From Rhodoligotrophos defluvii (GTDB lineage: Bacteria; Pseudomonadota; Alphaproteobacteria; Rhizobiales; Im1), in contig NZ_SZZM01000001.1 of the NCBI RefSeq assembly GCF_005281615.1, positions 482,608-546,607 on the forward strand: a stretch of DNA of 64,000 nt, written 5' to 3'. Under the pieces are notes generated by a model that ran no database searches, had not been told where the DNA came from, and saw only the letters and a program-made list of their open reading frames with translations. Shown here one piece after another: positions 49,099-58,178 of this stretch; the stretch's first letter is position 1, and the number at the start of each line of letters is the position of its first letter. Made by a program: the position numbers and the translations under genes.

Positions 49099-49853
49099 GC
49101 GGGCGCGCTCCCGAGATAGGCGCTGAGCACGCGCGGGTCGCGCTGCACCTCGCCCGGTGTTCCCTCGATCAGGATCGTGCCTTCCACCATCACGCAGATG
49201 CGGTCGCTGATCTCCATCACGGCTTCGATGTCGTGCTCGATGACGAGAACGCAGATGCCCTCGGCGCGCAAGGTCTTAAGATGCGTAAGCAGCTGGTCGC
49301 GCAAGGCGGGCGCCACGCCGGCGAAGGGCTCGTCGACCAGCAGCACGCGCGGGCCCACCATGAGGGTGCGGCCCAGCTCCAGGAGCTTCTTCTGGCCGCC
49401 GGAGAGCGCGCGGGCGGCATTGCCGGCAACTCCCGTCAGGTTCAGGCGCTCGAGCATCTCGCGGGCGCGCGCCGTCACCCGGGCCTCCGCCTGGGCAGTG
49501 CGGCGCCAGAACAGCAGCGCGGCCACGATGCCTTCGTCAGCCATGTGCGAGCCGGCCACGCGCAGATTGTCGAGTACGCTCAGATCGCCGAACTCGCGCG
49601 GCACCTGGAAGGTGCGGACAAGGCCACGCTCGGCGATGACATCGGGCCTGAGCCGGTCGATCCGCTCGCCATCGAGGCTCACGCTGCCCGCGTCCGGGCG
49701 GATGAAGCCGCTGATCACGCTGAACAGGGTGCTCTTGCCCGCCCCGTTCGGGCCGATGATGCCGGTGATGGTGCCGGGCTGCGCCGTAAGCGAGACGTCC
49801 TGCAGCACCTTGAGGCCGCCGAAGCTCTTGTGGATGCCGTCGACCTTCAGCAT
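49095..49853 (-). CDS. livG: Branched-chain amino-acid-type ABC transporter ATPase (LivG type)
   Basis: The 252-residue protein has Walker A GPNGAGKSTLF near residue 36, the LivG-type AERGLVRTFQVPREF and LSVLDNLRVAG, signature ALSGGQKKLLELGRTL and Walker B VLLVDEPFAG. Its C-terminal ILIEGTPGEVQRDPRVLSAYLG is typical. It follows the LivM gene by three bases and pairs with LivF as the nucleotide-binding half of the importer. Confidence 0.93.
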   Translation of the reverse strand: MLKVDGIHKSFGGLKVLQDVSLTAQPGTITGIIGPNGAGKSTLFSVISGFIRPDAGSVSLDGERIDRLRPDVIAERGLVRTFQVPREFGDLSVLDNLRVAGSHMADEGIVAALLFWRRTAQAEARVTARAREMLERLNLTGVAGNAARALSGGQKKLLELGRTLMVGPRVLLVDEPFAGVAPALRDQLLTHLKTLRAEGICVLVIEHDIEAVMEISDRICVMVEGTILIEGTPGEVQRDPRVLSAYLGSAPA

Positions 49854-49856
49854 GGG

Positions 49857-50744
49857 CTAGCCGCTCCGGGTGGATGGCGGCAGCAGGCCGGAGGGCCTGA
49901 ACAGCATGCACAGGACGAGCGCGGCACCGATGAGCATGAAGCGCAGGGCGCCGAGCTGCGATCCATCGAGGGCAAGGCCGAGGTCGTTGAGGAAGCGCGT
50001 GCCTTCCAGGAACAGGATGAGCAGGAAGGTACCGAGAATCGTGCCGAGATTGCTGCCGCTGCCGCCGACGATCACGGCGATCCACACGTTGAAGGTCACC
50101 TCCGGGGTGAACTGTTCCGGCGAGACGAAGGTGAGGTAATGGGCATAGAAGGCGCCGGCAAGGCCGGCAATGGCAGCGCCCAGGACCAGCGAGCGCGTCT
50201 TGAAGCTGACGATGTTCTTGCCCAGCGCCGCGGCCGCCATCTCGTTGTCGCGGATGGCGCGGAGCGCGCGGCCGAAGGGGGCACGGGTCAGTCGTTCCAG
50301 CAGCAGGAAGACGATGGCCGCGGCGATCACCAGAGCGGCGAGGATGGCGGCGCCCCGCTCCGTGGCGGGCAGTCCGGCGAACAGGCTGGGAATGCCGGGC
50401 ACGCCGGAGGGCCCGCGGGTGAGCCACATCTCGTTTTCGAGCACGCTGCGCACCACCTCGCTGAAGCCGATGGCGGTTATGGCGAGGTAGTCTTCCTTGA
50501 GGGTGACGGTGAGGCGTCCGAGCGGCCAGGCCGCCAGGCCCGCCAGAAGCGCGCCCGCTGCCATGGCCAGCGGGATTGGCAGGCCGGTCAGCGATAACAG
50601 GCCCGATGTATAGGCACCGATGGCGAAGGAAGCCACATGGCCGAAATTGATGAGCCCGGTCTGGCCCCATTGCAGGTTCAGCGCCAGGCCGAGCAGCACA
50701 TAGATCAGGCCGATGATGGCGATGGCGATGAGATAGCTGATCAT
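49857..50744 (-). CDS. livM: Branched-chain amino-acid-type ABC permease (LivM type)
   Basis: About 295 residues from the ATG at 50744, which overlaps the LivH stop (ATGA). Eight to nine hydrophobic helices; it contains LQWGQTGLINFGHVASFAIGAY and the permease motif RALRAIRDNEMAAAALGKNI. A long upstream frame is not conserved sequence. It forms the membrane channel with LivH. Confidence 0.92.
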   Translation of the reverse strand: MISYLIAIAIIGLIYVLLGLALNLQWGQTGLINFGHVASFAIGAYTSGLLSLTGLPIPLAMAAGALLAGLAAWPLGRLTVTLKEDYLAITAIGFSEVVRSVLENEMWLTRGPSGVPGIPSLFAGLPATERGAAILAALVIAAAIVFLLLERLTRAPFGRALRAIRDNEMAAAALGKNIVSFKTRSLVLGAAIAGLAGAFYAHYLTFVSPEQFTPEVTFNVWIAVIVGGSGSNLGTILGTFLLILFLEGTRFLNDLGLALDGSQLGALRFMLIGAALVLCMLFRPSGLLPPSTRSG

Positions 50745-51610
50745 TTCGCCACCGCCTTCGCACCGAACAGGCCTTGCGGCCGGATGAGCAGCACCAGCAC
50801 GATCATGGCGAACACCGCGGCGACCCGGTAGGTGGGCAGCCAGTAGATCGCGGCAAGCTCGCCGACAATGCCGATGATGAGGGCACCGGCTAGGGTGCCC
50901 GTGACGCTGCCGACGCCGCCGAGAATGACGGCGGCGAAGGCGGGCAGCAGAAGCTGCCAGCCGAGATAAGGAGTGAGCACCGCCTTGATGCCGAGCAGGA
51001 TGCCGCCGAGCCCGGCAAGGCCGGCACCGATCAGCCACATCAGGCTCACCACCCGCTCCGAGGCAACGCCTGCCACACGGGCGAGGCTCGGATTGTCCGA
51101 GACCGCGCGTAAGGACCGGCCGAATGCCGTGTAGCGCAGCGTGATATGGAGGGCGGCAAACACGGCCAGCGTCGCCAGGATGATCATCAGATCATAGGGC
51201 GAGATACGGAAGCCCGCGAAGCGATAGGCCCTGAGCAGCGGCAGGTCGAAAGCCTGCTGATTGCTGCTCCAGATGAAGGTCACGAGGTAGCGCAGGAAGA
51301 AGGATACGCCCACCGAGGCGATGATCAGGGTGATGGCGCGCTCGCTGCGCAGCCTGCGGTAGACGAGCTTGTAGGCCCCAAAGCCAGTGGCCGCGACTGC
51401 GGCGATGCCGATGAGCGCGGCAAGCGGAAACGGCGTGGCGAGGCTCGAGGCGAACAGCAGGGTCACATAGGCGCCGATGGTGGCGAGGTCCACATGCGCC
51501 ACATTGACGAAGCGGGAAATCCGGAACACCAGCGACAGGCCGACCGCCACCAGCGCGATGATTGCGCCGGTGGAGATGCCATCGATCACCGTCTGGATGA
51601 ACAGCTGCAA
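50741..51610 (-). CDS. livH: Branched-chain amino-acid-type ABC permease (LivH type)
   Basis: The 289-residue protein has nine or so helices. It opens with IQTVIDGISTGAIIALVAVGLSLVFRISRFVNVAHVD, matching LivH, and carries RSLRAVSDNPSLARVAGVASERVV. It starts about 110 bp after the binding-protein stop and heads the permease/ATPase group. Confidence 0.92.
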   Translation of the reverse strand: MQLFIQTVIDGISTGAIIALVAVGLSLVFRISRFVNVAHVDLATIGAYVTLLFASSLATPFPLAALIGIAAVAATGFGAYKLVYRRLRSERAITLIIASVGVSFFLRYLVTFIWSSNQQAFDLPLLRAYRFAGFRISPYDLMIILATLAVFAALHITLRYTAFGRSLRAVSDNPSLARVAGVASERVVSLMWLIGAGLAGLGGILLGIKAVLTPYLGWQLLLPAFAAVILGGVGSVTGTLAGALIIGIVGELAAIYWLPTYRVAAVFAMIVLVLLIRPQGLFGAKAVAK

Positions 51611-51718
51611 GGAGTATACTCGGCTTGATCACTGCACGGGCGCATGCGGATGCGCCAGGGTACATCCGCCGCCAAAGGCCCGGAAACATGAATTCCCGGG
51701 CCGTTCTGCTGCGACGTG

Positions 51719-52948
51719 CTAGCCTTTGACCGGGCCCTTGAAGTCGAGCTTGCCGTTCTCGGCAATCCAGTAGCCGAAATAGGGTTTGGCCTCGCCGGTC
51801 TCGTCGAAGTTCATGTTGCCGCCGACGCCTTCATAGTCGATCTCCTCGCCGGCGCGGATCGCATCGAGCGCTTCCTTGATGGTGTAGACCTTCTTGCCGG
51901 GCGGGCTCGCCACCGCGCGGATCTTCTTGCGGAACTCCTCGGCGACCGCGCTCTTGGCCGCTTCGATGGCGAGCGCGCAGGTCACCACCATGTCATAGCC
52001 CATGGCCGAGAATGGATTGGCGAGCACCGGCTGGCCCGTCGCCTTCTCGTAGCGCTCCTTGAACGCGGCATAGGCGGGCGAGTCGAAATTGGGCACGGCA
52101 CCGATCGACACGATGCCTTCGGCCGCCTCGGCGCCCACCGCATCGACCAGAGCGGGCGAGACCGCCCAGATCGGGCCGATCCACTTGGTCGGCTCGCCAA
52201 GCGCATACCACTCCTTGAGGATGATGGTGGTGTCGGGCAGGTAGGAGCCCAGGGCGATCACCTCCGGATTGGTGGACAGGGCCTTGGTCAGCTCTGCCCG
52301 GTAGCTGGGCTGGTTGGGGTTGTAGACGATGACGTTGCAGGTTCCGCCGGCGGCTTCGAACACCCGCTTGAACTCCTCGCCGAGGGTGAGGCCGGACGGG
52401 TTGTTGAAGGCCATGAAGGAGGCGTTCTTGTAGCCCTGCTGGATGGCGTAGGTGCCCATCATCTCGCCATAGGCGAGGTTGGAGCCGGCCACGGGCCAGA
52501 TCCACTCGTCCTTCTTCATGTCGCGCAGGTCGGTCGTGCCGGAGAAGTTCATGTTCACGACCTTGCTCTCCATGACGATCGGGGCGACCGCCATGGTCAC
52601 GCCGCTCGACCAGGTGCCGAGCACGGTCTGTACCTGGTTGACCTCGATGAGCTTCTTGGCGGCACGCACGCCGGCATCCGGGTCGGACTGGCTGTCTTCG
52701 CTGTAGAGGCGGATCTTGCGGCCGCCGAGCAGCCCGCCAAGCTCGTTGACATCAGCGGCGGCGAATTCCATGGCCTTCTGCGCGCCCGGGCCGAAGATGC
52801 TGCCCGCGCGGGTGATCGGGCATAACGTGCCGAAGCGGATCTCCTCCGCCTCCTGCGCCACGCTGATCCTCAGGCCGCCGGCCGTCGTCGCCAACAACGC
52901 GCCGAGGCCAGCGCTCCTCTGCAACAGATCGCGCCTTGAGATTCCCAT
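51719..52948 (-). CDS. Periplasmic substrate-binding protein of the Liv-type transporter
   Basis: The 409-residue protein starts at 52948 with a twin-arginine signal (GISRRDLLQRSAGLGALL), cleaved after the AQ region near residue 35. The mature protein has the Periplasmic_binding_6 pattern: IRFGTLCPITRAGSIFGPGAQ, KIRLYSEDSQSDPDAGVRAAKKLI, GTWSSGVTMAVAPI. Such proteins bind leucine/valine-like amino acids, amides or urea; the pocket residues do not let me choose. It heads the liv-type operon, in the same direction. Confidence 0.92.
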   Translation of the reverse strand: MGISRRDLLQRSAGLGALLATTAGGLRISVAQEAEEIRFGTLCPITRAGSIFGPGAQKAMEFAAADVNELGGLLGGRKIRLYSEDSQSDPDAGVRAAKKLIEVNQVQTVLGTWSSGVTMAVAPIVMESKVVNMNFSGTTDLRDMKKDEWIWPVAGSNLAYGEMMGTYAIQQGYKNASFMAFNNPSGLTLGEEFKRVFEAAGGTCNVIVYNPNQPSYRAELTKALSTNPEVIALGSYLPDTTIILKEWYALGEPTKWIGPIWAVSPALVDAVGAEAAEGIVSIGAVPNFDSPAYAAFKERYEKATGQPVLANPFSAMGYDMVVTCALAIEAAKSAVAEEFRKKIRAVASPPGKKVYTIKEALDAIRAGEEIDYEGVGGNMNFDETGEAKPYFGYWIAENGKLDFKGPVKG

Positions 52949-53167
52949 CACACCCCCTCCTTCTCCCTGGTCTTGTGACCCCTCATTGTGCGAGGAAGCG
53001 ATGATAAGGGCAAGCCCGGCAGCGTCAAGTGCATACACATTTGTCTTCAAGCATCGATGCGACGGCGTCGCCGACCCGACCGCGCGACATCGCGGCGCAG
53101 CGCCTCGTCCGGCATTTGCGGGGCGGGACAAGCATGCTAGCGACGGCAGGATGATGGAAGAGATCCC

Positions 53168-53548
53168 GTGAAAATGCTGCAGGCAGGACGGACGCGGTGG
53201 GTGGCGGTGTGTGCTGCCTACCTGCTGCTCGTCCAGACGCTGATCACGGCCTTCGCCTTGGGCGCGGCGGCTCTGGGGGCGCCCGAGCATGTGGCGCCGA
53301 TCTGTACCAGCAGCACGGGCCCGTTACCGTCTCCCGCCAACGACGACAGGTCGTGGCCGCTGCCCAGCTGCTGTCTCGCGGGCTGCGGCCTTTCGGTTAC
53401 CACGGCTCCGCTGCTCTCCCCGATCGGATCCTTGGGTCGGCCGCAACAGGTTGCCGTGGGGCGGCTGAACGCTGTCGCCACCGAAATCCCGATTTCGCCG
53501 CGCGAGCGAAGTCCGGGCAGGCCGCGCGCTCCCCCGGCCGCACGCTGA
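53168..53548 (+). CDS. DUF2946-like Cys-rich membrane protein
   Basis: The 126-residue protein has an N-terminal hydrophobic helix (VAVCAAYLLLVQTLITAFALGAA), then CTSSTG and CCLAGCG, a Cys cluster that could bind copper. This is the look of DUF2946 proteins, which lie next to copper chaperones in alphaproteobacteria. It precedes the PCu(A)C gene by 80 bp. A role in copper handling is inferred. Confidence 0.65.
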   Translation: MKMLQAGRTRWVAVCAAYLLLVQTLITAFALGAAALGAPEHVAPICTSSTGPLPSPANDDRSWPLPSCCLAGCGLSVTTAPLLSPIGSLGRPQQVAVGRLNAVATEIPISPRERSPGRPRAPPAAR

Positions 53549-53628
53549 GCAAAGCTGCCTTGTCACCTTCTGCCAGCAAGACGACGGGCTGCCGCTCGCC
53601 GCGGCGAGCTCGCGAAAATGGAGTTTCT

Positions 53629-54141
53629 ATGGTGTCTGCTGTTCAAACCTTCTGCGGCCTTGCAAGGTCAACCGCCACTGCCGCCTGTCTCGCGGCGCTC
53701 ACGGTGCTCGCGCCGAGCGCGAGCTGGTCCCACGAATACAAGGTCGGCCCCCTGGTGGTCGATCAGCCTTGGTCGCGCGCCACGGCCGCCAAGGTCGGGG
53801 CCGGCTACGTCACGATCCGCAACCAGGGCGAGGCTGCCGATCGCCTGGTTTCCGCCAGCGCGGAGGTCGCCACATCGGTCGAGATCCACGCGATGAGCAT
53901 GAAGGACGGGGTCATGACCATGCGCGCGCTGCCGCAAGGGCTCGAAATCCCCGCCGGCCAAGACGTGGCGCTCAAGCCCGGCGGCCATCACCTGATGCTG
54001 CTGGGACTGAAGCAGCCGCTGAAGCGGGGCGAAACGTTCCCCGGCACGCTCACCTTCGAGAAGGCAGGAACCGTGGCCGTCGAGTTTTTGGTCGAGGGGC
54101 CGGGCGCTGCTGCCAGCGGCCACGATCACAAGAGCCACTGA
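53629..54141 (+). CDS. Periplasmic copper chaperone PCu(A)C
   Basis: From the ATG at 53629 (GGAG six bases upstream) a signal peptide of about 33 residues precedes the chaperone domain. The copper-binding set is HAMSMKDGVMTM and later HHLMLLGL, matching the H-M-x10-M-x21-H-x-M pattern. A His-rich end (GHDHKSH) may add metal sites. PCu(A)C delivers Cu(I) to the CuA site of cytochrome oxidase. The upstream DUF2946-like gene supports the role. Confidence 0.93.
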   Translation: MVSAVQTFCGLARSTATAACLAALTVLAPSASWSHEYKVGPLVVDQPWSRATAAKVGAGYVTIRNQGEAADRLVSASAEVATSVEIHAMSMKDGVMTMRALPQGLEIPAGQDVALKPGGHHLMLLGLKQPLKRGETFPGTLTFEKAGTVAVEFLVEGPGAAASGHDHKSH

Positions 54142-54287
54142 CGCGGTATCCGCGACGCGGGGCACCCCCGCGTCGCTCCAATTCGACACCGCCTCCGTCC
54201 AGAAAAAGTCCGAAGCCTGGGCCAGATTGGCTCGCCGGGGGACCTTGCCCAGTCGGCCCCGGGGATCAGCATTTGGTGGAGTTGATC

Positions 54288-55193
54288 GTGGATACATTGA
54301 CGAGACGGACATTCTCAATCGCAGCGGCTTCAATGTTTGCGGCCGGGCTGCTCGCGCGCAACGCGCGCGGAGCTGCGGCCGCCGAATCCGACGATCCCCT
54401 GTCCCAGAAGCTAGATGACATCGAGAAGCGGCTCGGCGGGCGTCTGGGTGCGGTGGTCATCGATACCGCAACGGGGAGACAATGGTCCCGTCGCGCCAAC
54501 GAGCGCTTTCCGCTCAACAGCACGTTTAAGGCATTCGCATGCGCCGCGACTCTCGCCCGCGTCGATGCCGGCGAGGAGGATCTCACCAAGTCGATCACCT
54601 TCGATGCGAAGGACCTCGTCACCTATTCTCCGGTCACGGAGAAGCGGGTCGGCGGGAAGGGCATGACACTGTTCGAACTGTGCGATGCAACCATGTCGAT
54701 GAGCGACAACAGCGCTGCCAATATGGTGCTTGGCAGTTTGGGCGGCCCGCAGGGGCTTACATCCTTCATGCGGTCCATCGGGGACGACGTGACCAGGCTC
54801 GATCGCTGGGAAACCGAGCTCAACGAGGCGACCCCCGGCGATCTCCGCGACACCACGACGCCAAAGGCGATTGCGGCGAGCTTCCAAAACCTCCTTGTGG
54901 GTGACGTGCTTTCGCCGCGCTCCCGCCAGCAGCTCGAGGACTGGCTGATCGGCAACGAGGTCAGCGGTCCGATGCTTCGCGCCGGCCTGCCGGCAGGCTG
55001 GCGCATCGGCGACAGGACCGGCGCGGGGGGCCATGGCTCGCGGAGCATCGTCGCGGTGATCTGGCCGCCGCGGCGCGACCCGCAGAAGCCCGTCATCGCG
55101 GCAATCTACATGACCGAAGTCCAAGCTTCCATGCAAGACCGCAACGCGGCCTTTGCCGAGCTTGGCCGCGCCTTGGTGCAAACCCTCGGCTGA
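54288..55193 (+). CDS. Class A beta-lactamase
   Basis: The 301-residue protein uses a GTG start (54288) and a twin-arginine signal (RRTFSIAAASMFAAGLLA). All active-site elements are present: Ser70-x-x-Lys (STFK), the SDN loop (MSDNSAAN), Glu166 with Asn170 (ETELNEA) and the KTG-equivalent, here RTG (GDRTGAGG). It should hydrolyse penicillins and perhaps some cephalosporins. Arg at the KTG Lys is also found in CARB/PSE-type enzymes. No regulator such as AmpR lies next to it, so expression may be constitutive. Confidence 0.95.
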   Translation: MDTLTRRTFSIAAASMFAAGLLARNARGAAAAESDDPLSQKLDDIEKRLGGRLGAVVIDTATGRQWSRRANERFPLNSTFKAFACAATLARVDAGEEDLTKSITFDAKDLVTYSPVTEKRVGGKGMTLFELCDATMSMSDNSAANMVLGSLGGPQGLTSFMRSIGDDVTRLDRWETELNEATPGDLRDTTTPKAIAASFQNLLVGDVLSPRSRQQLEDWLIGNEVSGPMLRAGLPAGWRIGDRTGAGGHGSRSIVAVIWPPRRDPQKPVIAAIYMTEVQASMQDRNAAFAELGRALVQTLG

Positions 55194-55230
55194 TCGCATT
55201 CCGGTGATGCGCTTGGGCAAGCCCGCCCAA

Positions 55231-56025
55231 TCACATAGGGGCGGGCTGCACCAGGGAGAACATCACCCCTTGCGGGTCCTGGCACTGGATGATCCAGCTG
55301 CCGCCCGGCACCTGCATCGGCCCGTTGAGCACCTGGCCGCCAGTCCCGGTGACGGTTTCCAGCGCCTTGCGGATGTCGGGGACGTTGAAATAGAAGCCCC
55401 AATACGGCGCCGGCATTTCCTTGAACTTGGTCATCATGCCGCCGATCGGCTGTCCCTTCCAGGCGAACAGCTGGTAGGTGCCCATCTCGCCCATGTCCAT
55501 GGCGTCCCCCTTGGTCCAGCCGAACAGGTCGGCATAGAACGGGAATACCGTCTCCCAATCGCCTGCCATCAGTTCATGCCACCCGGTGTAGCCGGGCGTG
55601 CCGGGACTGGGAGCCGCCGGGTGATCACAGTCCCGCCCCTTGAACAGGGCGAAGACCGCGCCCTGCGGATCGGCGACGATCGCGAAGCGGCCCACATCCG
55701 GAATGTCCTCCGGCGCCCGATGAACCGCGCCGCCCGCATCCCCGATCCGCTTGGCGGTGGCATCCACATCATCAACCGCGATGAAGCCGATCCAGCCGGG
55801 GCGGGCACCCTCGTTGCAGGCTTCCGCCGGCATGGTCATCACACCGCCGATCGGCTCGTTGCCCGTCTTGAACTCGTTGCCCGTCTTGAATATGTGATAG
55901 CCGATCTCCGGATTGCCGAAGGGTTCGTTGCTCCAGCCAATGACCTTGCCGTAGAAACCGGCCGCCGCATCGCGGTCGGTGGTCAGGAGCTCGTACCAGA
56001 CGAATTTGCCGTGCGCATCGGACAT
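55231..56025 (-). CDS. VOC-family protein with two glyoxalase-like domains
   Basis: The 264-residue protein has two related halves: residues 1-125 (FVWYELLTTDRDAAAGFYGKVIGW) and 135-264 (GYTGWHELMAGDWETVFPFYADLFGW), each a beta-alpha-beta-beta-beta unit with candidate metal ligands (His/Glu). Such proteins act in resistance or aromatic metabolism, or as general stress proteins; the substrate is unclear. It is followed by the DUF899 gene upstream in the same direction, with a MarR regulator divergent from both. Confidence 0.85.
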   Translation of the reverse strand: MSDAHGKFVWYELLTTDRDAAAGFYGKVIGWSNEPFGNPEIGYHIFKTGNEFKTGNEPIGGVMTMPAEACNEGARPGWIGFIAVDDVDATAKRIGDAGGAVHRAPEDIPDVGRFAIVADPQGAVFALFKGRDCDHPAAPSPGTPGYTGWHELMAGDWETVFPFYADLFGWTKGDAMDMGEMGTYQLFAWKGQPIGGMMTKFKEMPAPYWGFYFNVPDIRKALETVTGTGGQVLNGPMQVPGGSWIIQCQDPQGVMFSLVQPAPM

Positions 56026-56079
56026 GAGTTCGCTCCCTGCGTTCTACTGCTGTTAGATTAATCCGAGACTTAGACATTC

Positions 56080-56820
56080 TCATGAGGCGCAGCAGCAGGC
56101 GTGCGGCTGTGCGGATTCGTATTCGTCGTGGCGCTTGACCCAGTTCATGATCGAGCTCTCGTTGCGGCCCTTCGGGACACGGTCGAGGATCATGAAGGCG
56201 GTGAGCACTTCTTCATATCCGCGCGCGTAGGTGGAGTATGTATGGAAAATGCCGCGGTGATCCCGATAAAACACGCTCAGGCCGGGCAATTCCTCGGGGA
56301 TCGCGCTGTCGGCGGTGTCAAGCTCCCGGAAATTGTAGAACACTTTGCCCTTGGCCAGGTCTTCCTTCCGGAACGAGACATGGAAGTCGTAGTTGAAGTC
56401 GCTGTCATAGGAGGACACCCAGGGGAAACGCCAGCCCATGCGCTGCTTATACGCCTCGATCTGAGGCAGTGGCGCGCGGGATATGGCGACAAAGGATGCA
56501 TCCGCCTGCTGAACGTGAACCAGCGCGGCGTCGATGTGATCAGCGCCGAAGGAGCAGCCTACGCAGCCCGCCTCCCAGTCGGGGCCCAGCATGAAGTGGT
56601 TGACGATGAGCTGGGTCTTGCCGTCGAACAGATCGCCCAGGCTCTTCTTGCCCGCGGGCGTGTCGAAGACATAGGCCTTCTCCACCTTCACCCAGGGCAG
56701 CGCCCGGCGTTGCTCGTTCAGTTGGTCGCGCGCCTTCGTGTGTTCTTTCTCCTTCTCGAGGAGCGCCTTGCGCGCGGCGAGCCACGCCTCGCGCGTTACG
56801 ATGGGATGGTCTTGCAGCAT
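56080..56820 (-). CDS. DUF899 thioredoxin-like protein
   Basis: About 246 residues from the ATG at 56820, behind GGAGG. A charged coiled N-terminus leads to a thioredoxin-like domain with GCVGCSFGADHID, which holds the CxxC pair, and WRFPWVSSYDSDFNYDFHVSF. DUF899 proteins are redox-type proteins of unknown substrate. It ends 55 bases before the VOC gene and diverges from the MarR gene, so it is a likely target of that regulator. Confidence 0.88.
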   Translation of the reverse strand: MLQDHPIVTREAWLAARKALLEKEKEHTKARDQLNEQRRALPWVKVEKAYVFDTPAGKKSLGDLFDGKTQLIVNHFMLGPDWEAGCVGCSFGADHIDAALVHVQQADASFVAISRAPLPQIEAYKQRMGWRFPWVSSYDSDFNYDFHVSFRKEDLAKGKVFYNFRELDTADSAIPEELPGLSVFYRDHRGIFHTYSTYARGYEEVLTAFMILDRVPKGRNESSIMNWVKRHDEYESAQPHACCCAS

Positions 56821-56867
56821 CTCTCGCCTCCTCTCCTCAACTTTTCGCACGATCCTGCGGCTTTGCC

Positions 56868-56896
56868 CTTGACTTTTTGTGTTGATATCAACATTA
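56868..56896 (+). promoter_or_regulatory. MarR promoter with palindromic operator
   Basis: TTGACT (56868-56873) and CATTAT (56891-56896) are spaced 17 bp; TGTTGATATCAACA (56879-56892) is a perfect palindrome in the spacer. The predicted start of transcription falls at the MarR ATG (56904), so the message may be leaderless. MarR dimers bind such sites; here it would repress itself and probably the divergent DUF899-VOC pair. Confidence 0.62.
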
Positions 56897-56903
56897 TTTG
56901 GTT

Positions 56904-57380
56904 ATGTCAAACGCACAAACCGTCCCATTGCAGACAACGATCCACGTACGCGATACCTGCCTCTGCCTCCATGTGCAGCGCGCGGCGCGGGCGCTGGCAC
57001 GGCGCTTCGACGAGGCGTTCCGCTCGCTCGACCTGACCAGCGGCCAATTCTCGTTGCTGATGTCGCTGAACCGTCCCTCGCCGCCCAAGATGCGCGAGGT
57101 GGCGAGCCTCCTCGCCATGGACCGCACCACCCTGACCGCGGCCCTAAAGCCATTGGAGCGGCGCGGCCTCGTGTCGATCGCAGTCGACCCCAAGGATCGG
57201 CGCAGCAGGCTTTTGTCGCTCACGCTGGCCGGCCATAGGTTATTGGCCGCCGCAGCCCCGATCTGGCTCCGCACCCATGCGCAGCTCGAATCTCAGCTCG
57301 CCGGCGGCGGCGACAGCCTGCGCAAGGCCCTCGGCGAGCTCTACGAGCCGGTCACCGTGGAGCCTGAATGCGCTCTGTGA
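56904..57380 (+). CDS. MarR-family transcription regulator
   Basis: The 158-residue protein from the ATG at 56904 has a winged HTH: SGQFSLLMSL, MREVASLLAMDRTTLTAALKPLERRGLVSI and the wing DPKDRRSRLLSLTLAGH. Two Cys near the N-terminus (DTCLCLHV) could be redox sensors, as in OhrR-like MarR proteins; this is inference. It is divergent from the DUF899 and VOC genes and probably controls them. Confidence 0.92.
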   Translation: MSNAQTVPLQTTIHVRDTCLCLHVQRAARALARRFDEAFRSLDLTSGQFSLLMSLNRPSPPKMREVASLLAMDRTTLTAALKPLERRGLVSIAVDPKDRRSRLLSLTLAGHRLLAAAAPIWLRTHAQLESQLAGGGDSLRKALGELYEPVTVEPECAL

Positions 57381-57422
57381 TAGGCTCCGGCTGCATCCAG
57401 GATCGCGTCAGGAGTTGAGGTG

Positions 57423-58178
57423 ATGCAGGCAGCGTCGCACCCCAGGATCCGCGTCGGCATCGGCGGCTGGACCTATGAGCCGTGGCGGGGCACCTTCTAT
57501 CCGGCCGACCTGCCGCAGCGGCGCGAGCTCGAATATGCCAGCCGCAAGCTCACCTCCATCGAGATCAACGGCACCTATTACGGCTCGCAGAAGCCTGAGA
57601 GCTTCCGGAAATGGCGCGATGAGGCGCCGGACGGGTTCGTGTTCTCGGTGAAGGGACCGCGCTTTGCCACGAACCGGCGGGTGCTCGCGGAGGCGGGCGA
57701 ATCGATCGACCGGTTCTTCGCCAGCGGGGTGACGGAGCTCGGCGATAAGCTGGGGCCGGTCAACTGGCAGCTCCCCGCGACCAAGCGGTTCGATGCTGCA
57801 GATTTCGACGCGTTTCTCAAGCTCTTGCCGAAGGAGGTAGGCGGGGTGGCGCTCCGGCATGTGGTGGAGCTGAGGCATGACAGCTTCATGGTGCCGGAAT
57901 GTGTGGATTTGCTGCGCGCTCATGACGTGGCGGTGGTGCTCACCGACCACGCCACCTATCCCAATTTCGCGGAGAGCCCGGCGTCCTTCATCTATGCGCG
58001 CCTGCAGCAGGCGTCGGAAGACGAGGCCCTCGGCTATTCTTCGGATGCTCTCGACGGCTTTGCCAAGCGCGCTGAAGCCTGGTCGGACCGCGGCCGGCGG
58101 GACGTGTTCATCTACATGATCAATGGCTTCAAGCCGAAGGCGCCGGCAGCCGCCATGGCGTTGATCGAGCGGCTTTAG
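57423..58178 (+). CDS. DUF72 family protein
   Basis: The 251-residue TIM-barrel-like protein carries the family motifs: IRVGIGGWTYEPWRGTFYP at the start, EINGTYYGSQKPESF, WQLP and VELRHDSF. DUF72 (YecE-like) proteins are widespread, and their substrate is unknown. GTG/ATG starts at 57420/57423 with AGGAG upstream. The last four bases overlap the sulfotransferase stop, convergent. Confidence 0.9.
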   Translation: MQAASHPRIRVGIGGWTYEPWRGTFYPADLPQRRELEYASRKLTSIEINGTYYGSQKPESFRKWRDEAPDGFVFSVKGPRFATNRRVLAEAGESIDRFFASGVTELGDKLGPVNWQLPATKRFDAADFDAFLKLLPKEVGGVALRHVVELRHDSFMVPECVDLLRAHDVAVVLTDHATYPNFAESPASFIYARLQQASEDEALGYSSDALDGFAKRAEAWSDRGRRDVFIYMINGFKPKAPAAAMALIERL

